Notes: a model not told the origin generated them from the sequence alone. A stretch of 62,383 nt of DNA from an uncultured Butyricimonas sp. (GCA_944320555.1 CALUHX010000014.1:1-62383); one strand, 5' to 3'; numbered from the stretch's first letter, positions 33,634-43,607 are shown. Numbers and translations: made by a program.

Positions 33634-34389
33634 ATGAAAGAATTGCAAGACGAGACATTGATACTGATACCTTCCCGGTACGCTTCCACCCGTTTCCCGG
33701 GGAAGCCTTTGGTGGAAATAGCCGGCAGGCCGATGGTGGAGCACGTGTACGAGAAGGCGGCGGCGGTGTCTCCATTTGTTTATGTGGCCACGGACGACGC
33801 GCGCATACGGGCGGCTGTGGAAGCTTTCGGCGGTCGGGCCGTGATGACTTCCGCATCGCACCGGAGCGGGACGGACCGCTGCGCCGAGGCCTACGGGAAA
33901 GTGAAAGAGGCGTTGGGACGGGATTTCAAGGTGGTGGTTAACGTGCAAGGCGACGAGCCTTTTATCGCACCGGAGCAGATAAGCGCATTGATTGCCCGGT
34001 TTGAGGAACCGGAGGTGGAGATTGCCACGCTTGCCAAGCCTTTTGAGAAAAACGAGGAAATTTTTGATTCCAACAAGGTGAAGGTGGTATTGTCGGCTCG
34101 GAGCACGGCGCTTTATTTTAGTCGTTGTCCGATACCTTATTGCCGGGGAGTGGTGCAGGACGGTTGGTTGGCTCGTGCGCCTTATTACAAGCATGTGGGG
34201 ATGTATGCTTACCGTCCGGAGGTCTTGAAGGCGATTACCGCATTACCCCCTGGGGTGTTGGAGCAGACGGAGTCTCTTGAGCAATTGCGCTGGTTGGAAA
34301 ACGGCTATACGATTGCTGTCAGCATAACCCACCACGAATCCATCGGCATAGACACTCCGGAAGACTTGAAGAAGATTAAGTGCTTATGA
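33634..34389 (+). CDS. kdsB: CMP-KDO synthetase (3-deoxy-manno-octulosonate cytidylyltransferase)
   Basis: This 251-residue enzyme activates KDO with CTP for lipopolysaccharide core assembly. Diagnostic segments are I-P-S-R-Y-A-S-T-R-F-P-G-K-P-L at residues 11-25, A-T-D-D near 50, S-G-T-D-R near 76 and N-V-Q-G-D-E-P-F near 104. It begins one base after the aminopeptidase stop. Its own stop overlaps the start of the ECF sigma gene (ATGA at 34386-34389), so a housekeeping LPS gene runs directly into the SusC/D regulator locus. Confidence 0.96.
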   Translation: MKELQDETLILIPSRYASTRFPGKPLVEIAGRPMVEHVYEKAAAVSPFVYVATDDARIRAAVEAFGGRAVMTSASHRSGTDRCAEAYGKVKEALGRDFKVVVNVQGDEPFIAPEQISALIARFEEPEVEIATLAKPFEKNEEIFDSNKVKVVLSARSTALYFSRCPIPYCRGVVQDGWLARAPYYKHVGMYAYRPEVLKAITALPPGVLEQTESLEQLRWLENGYTIAVSITHHESIGIDTPEDLKKIKCL

Positions 34390-34952
34390 GCAAAGCGGAT
34401 GCGATATTGAAATTGTTCCAAACGGATGAAGAACGGGCCTTCAATCAGTTGTACGTGGCTTATTACGAACCGTTGGTTCTGTTTGCGCATCAAATCATTG
34501 GAGAGTCGGCGGCGGCCGAGGATGTCGTGCAAGATTGTTTCGTGGACTTTTGGACATCCAAGCGTTACAAGACACTGGAGGCTGGATTGGACAAATATAT
34601 GTTTCAGGCTGTGAAATATTCTTCTTTAAACTACCTCCGGGGGAATCAACGGAAAAAAGCATTGTATGACAGAGTGGTTCAAGAGATGGACAAGGAGGAG
34701 GAAATGAAGATGGAGGAAGAGGTGGATGTCATGGCGGAAGTCTACAAGACGATAGATTTGTTGCCGGAGGATCGGAAGCGGATTTTCCTGATGTTGTTTG
34801 TGGAAGGGAGATCTTATCAAGAGATAGCGGATGCTTTGCAAATTTCGAAAAACACTGTGAAGACTCAATTAAGTCGTGCGTTGGGTTTTCTGAGAAACTT
34901 GTTGAAAGATAAATATATACCATTTTTGTTGTTGATAATTGATAAAAAGTAG
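34386..34952 (+). CDS. ECF-type RNA polymerase sigma-70 factor of the SusC/D locus
   Basis: This 188-residue sigma factor has region 2 (E-R-A-F-N-Q-L-Y, A-A-E-D-V-V-Q-D-C-F-V-D-F-W near 45-60) and region 4 (L-P-E-D-R-K-R-I-F, Y-Q-E-I-A-D-A-L-Q-I-S and T-V-K-T-Q-L near 125-170). It is followed by a FecR gene and a SusC with an N-terminal STN domain. This is the standard arrangement in which ligand-bound SusC signals through FecR to release the sigma factor. The ATG at 34386 is preferred over the GTG at 34380; it overlaps the kdsB stop. Confidence 0.93.
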   Translation: MSKADAILKLFQTDEERAFNQLYVAYYEPLVLFAHQIIGESAAAEDVVQDCFVDFWTSKRYKTLEAGLDKYMFQAVKYSSLNYLRGNQRKKALYDRVVQEMDKEEEMKMEEEVDVMAEVYKTIDLLPEDRKRIFLMLFVEGRSYQEIADALQISKNTVKTQLSRALGFLRNLLKDKYIPFLLLIIDKK

Positions 34953-34997
34953 CATTTTTTTGTCACCCTTTTCGCCTTTTGTGGTGATTATATACAA

Positions 34998-36176
34998 ATG
35001 CTACTGATGAAAAACATAGAAGAAATATTGTTGGACCACGTGGTCGGGGAGAAACTTTCCGAAGAAGAACAGCGTCTGTTGGACGAGTGGATGCGTGTGG
35101 AACGTAACGCACACTTTGTGAAAGTGTTGCGGAAAATGTCCCAAGGGCGGGAGTTGCGGAATGCCTTGCTATGTCGGCCGGAGGAGGGAATGAGGATAAT
35201 ACGGGAGAAAATTCGTAGACGGAGAAGGCGGACAAGGCTGCGTTTCTTTTATGCTGCGGCTTCCTGCGTCTTGTGGTTGGCGGGTTGTTTTTTGTTTTGG
35301 AATGTGCGGGAGGAACGTCCTGCGACGATGGCGGACGGAGGTTTTTGGATTTGGACGGAAGAGGAGAATGTTGGAGTGCAATTGCGACTGGGGAATGGAG
35401 ATGTGCTCGATTTGGATGATTATGGGGACGAGATGGTCGCAGTGGATAGTTTTTATCATGTCCGGAATGAGAATAACACATTGGTGTACAGTGATGAGGA
35501 ACAAAAGAAGGACTCTGTGGAATTCAATACGTTGACCGTGCCGGTAGGAGCCGAGTATCGTTTGGTCTTGGCGGATGGCACTCGGGTGTATTTGAATGCG
35601 GGGTCGGAACTTCGCTTCCCTGTGTCATTTCCAGCGGATAGTCGGGAGGTATATTTGACAGGAGAGGCTTATTTCGAAGTGGCCAAAGATTCGGAGAGAA
35701 CGTTTAAAGTACACACGGAAGTGATGACAACGATAGTTTTGGGTACCTCTTTTGGCGTGCGGGCTTATCCTGACCAGGAATTGGTGATGGCGACGTTGGC
35801 AGAAGGACGTTTGAAAGTGGATTGTGGTGGACAGATGGAGTACGATTTGTCTCCGGGAAAACAGGTTCGTTTTGACAAACGGACGAACGAGGGACAATTG
35901 TTGGAAGTGGACGTGGAGCAATACGTCTCGTGGAAGGACGGTTACTATTGTTTTGACGGGATGGCATTGGAGGAGGTCATGGAAATGCTTTCTGTGTGGT
36001 ATGGGTTTGAAGTGGAATATGTGGATGCGGAGGTAAGACGATATTTGCTGACAGGCAGGCTGAAGCGTTACGAGGATTATGGCTATTTGCTTCGGAAATT
36101 TAACGAGACAGGGGGAATCCGATTGGAGTTAGAGGGAAACATGGTCCGGATTGAAAAAGAAGACGGGGATTCCTGA
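34998..36176 (+). CDS. FecR-family anti-sigma factor
   Basis: This 392-residue single-pass inner membrane protein has a cytoplasmic N-terminal sigma-binding segment (1-75) and one membrane helix near 80-100 (A-A-A-S-C-V-L-W-L-A-G-C). A periplasmic FecR domain follows from about 180 (V-P-V-G-A-E-Y-R-L-V-L-A-D-G-T, Y-L-T-G-E-A-Y-F-E-V), and a C-terminal STN-like region ends in V-R-I-E. It is expected to hold the upstream ECF sigma factor and receive the signal from the downstream SusC. Alternative starts at 34998 and 35007 are both possible. Confidence 0.93.
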   Translation: MLLMKNIEEILLDHVVGEKLSEEEQRLLDEWMRVERNAHFVKVLRKMSQGRELRNALLCRPEEGMRIIREKIRRRRRRTRLRFFYAAASCVLWLAGCFLFWNVREERPATMADGGFWIWTEEENVGVQLRLGNGDVLDLDDYGDEMVAVDSFYHVRNENNTLVYSDEEQKKDSVEFNTLTVPVGAEYRLVLADGTRVYLNAGSELRFPVSFPADSREVYLTGEAYFEVAKDSERTFKVHTEVMTTIVLGTSFGVRAYPDQELVMATLAEGRLKVDCGGQMEYDLSPGKQVRFDKRTNEGQLLEVDVEQYVSWKDGYYCFDGMALEEVMEMLSVWYGFEVEYVDAEVRRYLLTGRLKRYEDYGYLLRKFNETGGIRLELEGNMVRIEKEDGDS

Positions 36177-36245
36177 TGCTCGTCCGATTAAGATATTATA
36201 CGTTCTGAGAACAGATGTGTTGGACGTGTAAATTGTTGAATTATA

Positions 36246-39200
36246 ATGTTGCAAGACTATGAAAAAAAGGAGACGCAGGTAGGGGCGTGTTTGGTGATAC
36301 CCTACCGAAAAATGTTGCGGTGCATGAAAAGTCTCCGAGTGCTTTTCTTGAGTGTGTGTGTGCTGCTGTTATGGCAGGCAACTCTGTGGGCGCAAGCGTC
36401 GGTCAAGGTGACGTTGGAGCGGCAGAATGCGTTGTTGAATGAGGTATTGCAGGAGGCGAGCAAGCAGACAGGGGTGGATATCCTGTATAACCGGAACTTG
36501 GTGGAGGGCATGGTGGTGAAGGAAATCAAGGTGACAGACAAGGATTTGAGGGCATTCCTGAATGACTTGCTGCCTCAATTCAAATTGACGTATTCTTTTG
36601 ACAACAATATCGTTGTGGTTCGGAAGGCGGATGCGACAACGATGCCCGAACGTGTGGTAGTCAAAGGCCACGTGACGGACATGAAAGGGAATCCGCTTCC
36701 CGGCGTGTCGGTCATTCTGAAAGGGACGACGGTGGGGACGGCATCCAATGCGGATGGTGACTTTGAGTTGCCTTTGACACGGCGGGACGATATCGTGTTG
36801 ATATTCTCGTCCATTGGCATGAAGCGGATGGAACATCCGGTGAAAGACCCGAATGTTTTTCTGCAGATTAAGTTGGAGGAGGACGTCACCGAGCTGCAGG
36901 AGGTGGATGTGGTGGTGAACACGGGTTATCAGGAAATTGACCGTCGTCATTTGACGAGTGCGGTGAGTTCAGTGAGGGCGGAAGATATTCTGAATGCCGG
37001 GATGTCGACCATTGACCAAGCATTGGAAGGACGAATTCCGGATTTGGTGTTGATGACCAATTCCGGAGAAGTGGGAGCCACTCCGAGAATTCGTGTCCGG
37101 GGAACATCGACCATCTTGGGCAACCGCGAGCCGTTGTGGGTGCTGGATGGTATTGTGTTGACCGACCCCGTGGATATCGACCCGGAGGAATTGAATGACC
37201 CGGATTACGTGAACATTATTGGTAATGCTATCGCTGGTATCAATCCGCAGGACATCGAGCGCATTGACGTGTTGAAAGACGCTTCTGCCACGGCTTTGTA
37301 TGGAACGCAAGCTGCCAATGGTGTGATTGTGGTGACCACGAAGGCGGGGCATGTCGGGAAACTGCAAATCAAGTATAACCACTCCTCCCAGTTCACGCGT
37401 CGTCCCCGCTACACGGACAAGAATATTTATGTGATGAACTCTCAGGAGCGGGTGCGGTTCAGCAAGGATTTGATTAATTTGCATTATAAGTTTCCGTCTA
37501 ACATGGAGATGGTCGGTTATGAGGGTGCCTGGTATGATTGGCAAAACGGAGCCATTACCTACGACGAGTATCTGGAACAAGTGAAGCGGTTCGAGACGGT
37601 GAATACAGATTGGTTTAAACTGCTGACACATGATGCTTATTCCCATAAGCACACATTGAGCGTGTCGGGCGGTAACGAACAGGTGCGTATCTACGGTTCG
37701 TTCGGTTACAACCGGGACGACGGAGTTTCCAATCATAGTTATGTGGATCGCTACACCGTCCTTTTCAAGGCGGACGCCAGTTTTAACGAAAAACTTAGAG
37801 TGAGTGTCAATGTGAACGGCAACGTGCAGAAAAAGGACCACGTGCCTTCGGAGATTGCCGCCATCGACTATGCATACAATACCACGCGGGCTTTGCCGGC
37901 TTATAACGAGGACGGCTCGTTGTATTACCACCTCACGCAGGACGCTTACGGGACAACAAGCGCAAACAGTTTCAGGTATAACATCCTTAACGAGATTGAC
38001 AACAGTTCCAACACTTACAACGGAACGTCAATTATGGCGACGCTCACTGCCCGTTACAACATCAAGCCGCTTTGGAACGTGACGCTGACGGGGTCCTATT
38101 CTTACAGTTCCACCAAACAGGAAACGTGGTGGGGAGAGGAAACCAATTATATCGCCCGCTTGCGCAACGCCGAACTGGAGGACGGGCCCATCGAGGGCGA
38201 CCCTGAGTGCCTGGTGCCTTATGGAGGTTTGTTGACCACGACTAACAGCGAGGCGGAGAGTGCCATGTTTCGTTTGCAGAATAATCTTAGTGTCTATTTG
38301 GACGAGGCTCAATCGCACATGATTTCTTCGGCTTTGGGATATGAGGTGACCACCACCAAGAACACGGCGAGTACCATCGAACGGCCCGGTTATTTCAAGG
38401 ACCGGGGCATGCAGTTCGTGGCTTTGGGCGATGCTTTGGAGGATTTTCCTGGATTGATCGATTATTATGGGGAAGGCTATCAACAGTTGACCAACAGTCT
38501 GACCAATAAGATTAGCGGCTATTTGACCCTTTCTTATTCCTACAAATATCACTTCACTTTGAATGTGAACGGACGTTTCGACGCTTCCAATCAATTCGGC
38601 AGCCGTAGTAACGAGAAGTTCTTGCCGATATGGTCGGTGTCTGGAATGGCGAACTTGAAAGACATATTCGCCTACTATCAAAATTGGCTCTCCGAGGCGC
38701 GGATTCGTGTCTCCTATGGGCACCAGGGTAACATGATTGACGGACAAACACCGAATCTTTTGATTCGTCAGGGTACGGTCTCTACTGTGTACGATGGAGA
38801 ATATTATGCAACAGTGTCCAGTCTCCCGAATCCCAATTTGAAATGGGAGAAGACGGCCCAGACCAACGTGGGTTTCGACTTGAGCCTGTGGGATGGACGA
38901 CTGAGTGCGAACGGAGACTATTATTATAAGAAAACCACAGACCTCTTTACCGCGGTCAACGTGGCGCCTACGAATGGCGTTTCGTCTTACACGATGAACA
39001 ACGGCGTGATGATTAACAAAGGAGGCTCCATCCAGTTGAGCGGTTATCCCATCGATAAGAAAGATTTTCGTTGGTACATGTCCGCCTACTATTCCGTGAA
39101 CTTCAACGATGTGCGTACGGACGTGGCTGAGAATTACATACTTGAAGATTATTTGGGCGGAACCGCCGTGGTAAATGGACAGCCGATTAGCACTTTTTAT

Positions 39201-39920
39201 TCTTACAAATTCATGGGATTGAATCCGGAGAATGGAGCGCCCATGTTTGACGACTGGGAAGACCGTTGGCATCTCTTGGTGGGGAAGGATTTGGAGAAGG
39301 TGGTCACTTTGGTGTTGGAGGATAGCGGCACCCGTGAGCCGAAGTTCTCGGGTAACTGGAACAATACCTTCGTCTACAAGAATTTGAGTCTGGGACTAAA
39401 CTTTTCCTACAGTTTGGGCTCCAAGGTGCGTTTGTTTGAGATGTACGGGCCGATTATGAACGGTGTGTCGGCGGCTACCAATGTGCGCAAGGAGTTCTTG
39501 GACCGTTGGAAAGTGCCTGGTGACGAGAAGAGGACGGTCTACCCGTCGATTATCAGCCCCTCGGATCCCGATTATTCCAGATACACGTCGCATTATTCGG
39601 CTGCCGACAGGGCGGTGGGTGCCAATAGCGGTGTGCCCAAGTTCGCCACTAATGTTTGGCAGATGTACGACGACTCCAACCTCCGCGTGGTGAGTGGCAA
39701 CTACCTGAAGCTGCAATCCCTCGTCCTGCGTTGGCGTATGCCGGTGAACTTGTTGAAGAAGACTCCCTTCACGCAGTTCGACATCAGCTTCAACACGCAC
39801 AACTGCTTCACCATCTCGGCGAAAGAGTTGAAAGGACAGGACCCCACCCAGGCCGGATTCGCCGACGCCGGATTGTCCGTCCGTCCCAGTTACACGATAG
39901 GTTTGGATATTGCATTTTAA
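36246..39920 (+). CDS. SusC/RagA-family TonB-linked outer membrane transporter with STN domain
   Basis: The product has 1224 residues. After a signal region (the hydrophobic segment ends at A-T-L-W-A-Q near 50) comes an STN signalling domain (about 55-120), then a CarboxypepD_reg domain (V-V-K-G-H-V-T-D-M-K-G-N near 138, P-G-V-S-V-I-L-K-G-T-T). The plug follows with P-L-W-V-L-D-G-I-V-L near 295 and A-L-Y-G-T-Q-A-A-N-G near 350, and then a 22-strand barrel to the C-terminal F. It imports a TonB-dependent nutrient together with SusD. The first ATG at 36246 leaves a long n-region; ATGs at 36312 and 36324 are alternative starts. The substrate is unknown. Confidence 0.94.
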   Translation: MLQDYEKKETQVGACLVIPYRKMLRCMKSLRVLFLSVCVLLLWQATLWAQASVKVTLERQNALLNEVLQEASKQTGVDILYNRNLVEGMVVKEIKVTDKDLRAFLNDLLPQFKLTYSFDNNIVVVRKADATTMPERVVVKGHVTDMKGNPLPGVSVILKGTTVGTASNADGDFELPLTRRDDIVLIFSSIGMKRMEHPVKDPNVFLQIKLEEDVTELQEVDVVVNTGYQEIDRRHLTSAVSSVRAEDILNAGMSTIDQALEGRIPDLVLMTNSGEVGATPRIRVRGTSTILGNREPLWVLDGIVLTDPVDIDPEELNDPDYVNIIGNAIAGINPQDIERIDVLKDASATALYGTQAANGVIVVTTKAGHVGKLQIKYNHSSQFTRRPRYTDKNIYVMNSQERVRFSKDLINLHYKFPSNMEMVGYEGAWYDWQNGAITYDEYLEQVKRFETVNTDWFKLLTHDAYSHKHTLSVSGGNEQVRIYGSFGYNRDDGVSNHSYVDRYTVLFKADASFNEKLRVSVNVNGNVQKKDHVPSEIAAIDYAYNTTRALPAYNEDGSLYYHLTQDAYGTTSANSFRYNILNEIDNSSNTYNGTSIMATLTARYNIKPLWNVTLTGSYSYSSTKQETWWGEETNYIARLRNAELEDGPIEGDPECLVPYGGLLTTTNSEAESAMFRLQNNLSVYLDEAQSHMISSALGYEVTTTKNTASTIERPGYFKDRGMQFVALGDALEDFPGLIDYYGEGYQQLTNSLTNKISGYLTLSYSYKYHFTLNVNGRFDASNQFGSRSNEKFLPIWSVSGMANLKDIFAYYQNWLSEARIRVSYGHQGNMIDGQTPNLLIRQGTVSTVYDGEYYATVSSLPNPNLKWEKTAQTNVGFDLSLWDGRLSANGDYYYKKTTDLFTAVNVAPTNGVSSYTMNNGVMINKGGSIQLSGYPIDKKDFRWYMSAYYSVNFNDVRTDVAENYILEDYLGGTAVVNGQPISTFYSYKFMGLNPENGAPMFDDWEDRWHLLVGKDLEKVVTLVLEDSGTREPKFSGNWNNTFVYKNLSLGLNFSYSLGSKVRLFEMYGPIMNGVSAATNVRKEFLDRWKVPGDEKRTVYPSIISPSDPDYSRYTSHYSAADRAVGANSGVPKFATNVWQMYDDSNLRVVSGNYLKLQSLVLRWRMPVNLLKKTPFTQFDISFNTHNCFTISAKELKGQDPTQAGFADAGLSVRPSYTIGLDIAF

Positions 39921-39934
39921 AAAACAACACGATT

Positions 39935-41503
39935 ATGAAAAGCATATATAGCGTATATGGATTATTGATTTTCTTGTTTTGCGGGTGTAGTGACTTCTTG
40001 TCCGAATACTCGCAGGACCAGGTGCGCGCCAAGACGGTCACCGACTTCGACGAGGTGCTCTTGGGCAGCGTCTATATTCAGCCGGCAAGCACGAACCAGA
40101 CGTTGTTGCGTACGTCCAGTGCTGTGGCTTATTTCAATATCATGGATGATGATGTGAGTACGGTGCGTGCCGAGTCCGGTTCCACGGGGAGTACGGCTTG
40201 GTCCGCTTATACAAAGTACCAGACTCTCATGGAGGGAACTTATGGATATTACACCTGGCAGATGGACGTGCGGCGAAAGCCGGACGGGACAAATGGGGCG
40301 GAGGACAATGTGACCTACAACGACCTCTACACCCGTATCAATTACACGAACGTCATCATCGACGAGTTGGCGGATGTGGACCCGGAGGACGAGGAGGATG
40401 CCTTGAAGAAAAACCGGGTGCTGGGCGAGTCCCATTTCCTGCGGGCGCAGTTCTATTTCATTTTGGCCAACATCTACGGCGCGCCCTACGCTCCTTCCAC
40501 GGCGGCCAGCACGCTTGCCGTGCCCCTGAAGCTCACAGCCTATGTGGAGCATGTCAATGGTAAAAAGACACAATTTGAGCGGGCCACGCTCGACAAGGTG
40601 TACGCCCAAATCGTGGAGGACTTGAAAACCGCCATCACCTATTTCCAGCAGGGCGAACAACTTCCGACCCGGAAAACCTACCGGGCGAACGAGGAGGCGG
40701 CACAGTTGTTGTTGAGCCGGGTTTACCTCTATATGCAGGACTGGGAGGCTGCCCGCGCGGCTGCGGAGGCTTTTTTGGAGATGGACGTGCAATTGGTGCC
40801 GATAGGCAGCGCGCTCACGTCGCCATTCCTGACGGAGGACAACAACGAGGTGCTTTTCTCCCAGTCGCCCCAGCATTTGCAGAACATCTTTACGGCCGTG
40901 GCTCCCGACTTCTGTGTTTCTTCCGACTTGTATAACCTCTACGAGGAGGACGACAACCGCGCCAGTTTCTTCCAAGTGATTTCCAGCGACAGCATTGCTT
41001 TAATCAATAAATTGGACATGGAGGAGAACATGGATCACCGCGTCTCCGACGCCTTGACCCTGCGCACCGCCGAGGGCTACCTCAACATGGCGGAGGCCTG
41101 CGCCATGCTTGACGACCCGGAGGCGAACACCTATCTGAACACCCTGCGCCGCAACCGCATCAGCAATTATGTTGACCAGAGCTACACCGGCGACGAGTTG
41201 ATTGAGCAGGTGCGCTTGGAACGCCGCAAGGAACTGTGTTTCGAGGGACACCGCTGGTTCGACTTGCGCCGCTACACGGTGTGTGAACGTCTGCCTTACC
41301 ACAAGAGCATCCGCCATGATTATCACATTTACGATGCGGACGGGAATTACTCGGCGACCCGAGTGTTCGTTTTGGGTGAAGACGAGACCAATGTCTGGAC
41401 TTTCTTGATTCCGGAAACGGTGCTTGAGTTCGACGAGGAACCGATGACGAATAATGTGCGGGACGTGCGGGAAGAAGTGGAAGATTTGAACGATGGAGAA
41501 TAA
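39935..41503 (+). CDS. SusD/RagB-family nutrient-binding outer membrane lipoprotein
   Basis: This 522-residue lipoprotein begins M-K-S-I-Y-S-V-Y with lipobox F-C-G-C-S near residue 20. The SusD fold is shown by the TPR-like N-terminal helices, the I-N-Y-T-N-V-I-I-D-E-L segment near 145, G-E-S-H-F-L-R-A-Q-F-Y near 170, and the C-terminal signature R-L-E-R-R-K-E-L-C-F-E-G-H-R-W-F-D-L near 430. It sits as a lid on the SusC barrel and captures substrate. It starts 14 bases after susC. The frame is open upstream into susC, but only the ATG at 39935 gives the lipoprotein signal. Confidence 0.95.
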   Translation: MKSIYSVYGLLIFLFCGCSDFLSEYSQDQVRAKTVTDFDEVLLGSVYIQPASTNQTLLRTSSAVAYFNIMDDDVSTVRAESGSTGSTAWSAYTKYQTLMEGTYGYYTWQMDVRRKPDGTNGAEDNVTYNDLYTRINYTNVIIDELADVDPEDEEDALKKNRVLGESHFLRAQFYFILANIYGAPYAPSTAASTLAVPLKLTAYVEHVNGKKTQFERATLDKVYAQIVEDLKTAITYFQQGEQLPTRKTYRANEEAAQLLLSRVYLYMQDWEAARAAAEAFLEMDVQLVPIGSALTSPFLTEDNNEVLFSQSPQHLQNIFTAVAPDFCVSSDLYNLYEEDDNRASFFQVISSDSIALINKLDMEENMDHRVSDALTLRTAEGYLNMAEACAMLDDPEANTYLNTLRRNRISNYVDQSYTGDELIEQVRLERRKELCFEGHRWFDLRRYTVCERLPYHKSIRHDYHIYDADGNYSATRVFVLGEDETNVWTFLIPETVLEFDEEPMTNNVRDVREEVEDLNDGE

Positions 41504-41522
41504 CATATTAAAGCTTAATGGT

Positions 41523-42575
41523 ATGAAAAAGAGTGTATTTTATATATTGATGGGTTTAGTCTTTGCGGCCTGTGAAAAGGAGGACGCCTTGCAGCCGCAA
41601 ATCGACTTTTCGAATCTCTACGAGATAACGGACGACCCGAACGATCCCGTGCAGTCGTTGCGTTATGATTTGTACACCGATTATAACGTGTCGGTCTATT
41701 TCACCGACACGGTGGGGCAGTTCCTCCTGTCGTATGATATCGACGGCAATCCCGTTTATGAGTATGAGTTGATTGATTTGAACTGGGGCTTTTCCAGCAG
41801 TTCCGCTGAGGACAGAGACATCGAGTATCATTTTCTGACTTCTGACGAGGACAAGTTAAAGGCTTTGGAATTCGTGCGGAGCTTTGTGGACAGTTGCGCC
41901 CAGTCTTTGCGCCCGTTGACCATGCTGGTGACAGACTATATGATTGTGGATGCAGGTTCGGAAGGACCTACCCGTACCACCGAGCTGCACAATTTCCGGG
42001 CTATGGCGTGGGGTGATGTCATTGACCTGACTGAGGAGGAACGGGCGGAGTTGATTGAGTCCACTTGCAAAGATTTGGTCGGCGAGAAGATTCAAAACTT
42101 CACGGATGTGGTTTACCAATTCCAATTGGTTTCCGATGATTATTATAATAATAGTTGGCCAGATGGAAGATTGCCCGAAGTTGACACAAGGTGTATCCTC
42201 GAGGAGGTGGACGAATATAATCCCTTTGCATATATGAATTCTTGGTACACGCAAGAGGTGTTTTTTAATTATTATAATCCGTCGGTTCCGATAGAACAGA
42301 CTGTTGAAGAGTATGCGCTTCCGGAAGCAAATCGTAGACGTGAGGCGTATTGCGCTGTCTGTGGAGCTTGGGGCTTTGTTTATGGTTATGGTAGAATGGC
42401 TACCTACACGGCTCCATCGGCGGACGATGACTTGGATTGTTATTTGGAGCGTATTTTGAGTGACGGCGGGGCGGCGTGGTTCGAGCGCTACTATTCCGCT
42501 TATCCGTTGGTGATGAAGAAATATGAGCTGTTGCGCGATGCGATTGAGAATGAAATGGGTGTCAAATTAAATTGA
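41523..42575 (+). CDS. SusC/D-associated lipoprotein resembling the putative zinc metallopeptidase (Mx) family
   Basis: This 350-residue lipoprotein (lipobox F-A-A-C near residue 16) lies 19 bases after susD. Its N-terminal half (R-Y-D-L-Y-T-D-Y-N-V-S-V-Y-F, then a segment ending L-T-M-L-V-T-D-Y) recalls the putative zinc metallopeptidases often encoded after susCD genes. However, I find no H-E-x-x-H motif; where it might be expected the chain reads R-R-E-A-Y-C-A-V-C-G. If the relationship is real, this member is probably a binding protein rather than an enzyme. The start at 41523 is chosen because it begins the signal sequence. The family assignment is from memory and moderate. Confidence 0.65.
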   Translation: MKKSVFYILMGLVFAACEKEDALQPQIDFSNLYEITDDPNDPVQSLRYDLYTDYNVSVYFTDTVGQFLLSYDIDGNPVYEYELIDLNWGFSSSSAEDRDIEYHFLTSDEDKLKALEFVRSFVDSCAQSLRPLTMLVTDYMIVDAGSEGPTRTTELHNFRAMAWGDVIDLTEEERAELIESTCKDLVGEKIQNFTDVVYQFQLVSDDYYNNSWPDGRLPEVDTRCILEEVDEYNPFAYMNSWYTQEVFFNYYNPSVPIEQTVEEYALPEANRRREAYCAVCGAWGFVYGYGRMATYTAPSADDDLDCYLERILSDGGAAWFERYYSAYPLVMKKYELLRDAIENEMGVKLN

Positions 42576-42584
42576 TAATACAAG

Positions 42585-43607
42585 ATGAAAAAGTTATTGT
42601 TTGTGATGGCGGCGTTTGTCCTGTTTTTCGCTTGTCAAGATGACGACAATGGGCCGCAATATACGATTCCCTCGGTGAGCGAGGCTCCCGATTTCACGGA
42701 CGTGGACGGGAAAGTCTATAAGTGTATCCAGATTGGCGACCAGATTTGGATGGCGGAGAACCTTGCCCGCCGTCTCCCCATGGGCGCCCGCGACGGCGTG
42801 TTCACCTACAACGAGGAGGTGTTGGACAGCCTTGATTATTCCGATATTAAGGTGAGTGTCTCCAGTGATGAATTTAAGGCCGCTTTTTGGCAAGCCATGG
42901 AAAATGCCCATGCGGATGGGAGGATAAACGATACGGATTGGGCTGTGATCGATGCGATGAGCAGAACGATGTCCGTGACTTCTATTCTGATGAATATTCG
43001 ATTTGATTGCTCCTCTGAGTGTTACTCGGTGGTAAACGGAGAATGCTATGCGGAGGCGAATGAGGTGGCTCTTGAAGCAGTGAAAGATGCGTTGGAGAGT
43101 GGGGCTGCCGTCGAGGGCGAGGAGCATTTCGCCGAGGCCGAGCGGCTGAACGGCCACTACTCCGAGACTTACGGCCTCCTCTACACTTACGAGGCCGCCC
43201 TGCGGGCCGTTCCCGAAGGCTGGCGGTTGCCCAGCGACGAGGATTGGCGCAAGTTGGAGAGTGCGTTGGGCATGACGAGCGAGGAAATCGCCAAGACGGA
43301 CGAATGGCGGGGAGTTCGCCAGGCAGCCTTGCTGAAAGAGGATAGCGAGGAGAACATCGGCTTCAACGTCCGTTACGGCGGTGCCTGCGCCTTGACTAAT
43401 ATCGCCCGCGACAATTACATCAACTTGGGACAGAACGCTTATTTTTGGACTTCGGAGATCGTTTCCCAAGGCGACACGTTGAATATGGGTGTCGTGCGAA
43501 TATCGCTATTTACACGGACCAGATCATGCGCATGTCCACGAGGTTTGCCTCCGAGGCTTCCTCTGCGGCGGCCATGCGTCCTGTGTTGTATAGTGTTCGT
43601 TGTGTGA
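42585..43607 (+). CDS. FISUMP-domain lipoprotein with a C-terminal frameshift
   Basis: The frame encodes 340 residues with a lipobox (F-F-A-C-Q near 16). It has the Fibrobacter succinogenes major-paralogue domain: V-D-G-K-V-Y-K-C-I-Q-I-G-D-Q-I-W-M-A-E-N-L near 45, W-R-L-P-S-D-E-D-W near 212 and Y-F-W-T-S near 290. After about residue 302 the sequence turns into R/P/L/C-rich text unlike the family. In another frame the DNA continues as A-N-I-A-I-Y-T-D and ends S-V-R-C-V-K-D-V-N with a stop at 43619-43621, the normal FISUMP ending. A one-base loss near 43488-43497 would explain this. Function of these surface proteins is unknown. Confidence 0.85.
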   Translation: MKKLLFVMAAFVLFFACQDDDNGPQYTIPSVSEAPDFTDVDGKVYKCIQIGDQIWMAENLARRLPMGARDGVFTYNEEVLDSLDYSDIKVSVSSDEFKAAFWQAMENAHADGRINDTDWAVIDAMSRTMSVTSILMNIRFDCSSECYSVVNGECYAEANEVALEAVKDALESGAAVEGEEHFAEAERLNGHYSETYGLLYTYEAALRAVPEGWRLPSDEDWRKLESALGMTSEEIAKTDEWRGVRQAALLKEDSEENIGFNVRYGGACALTNIARDNYINLGQNAYFWTSEIVSQGDTLNMGVVRISLFTRTRSCACPRGLPPRLPLRRPCVLCCIVFVV

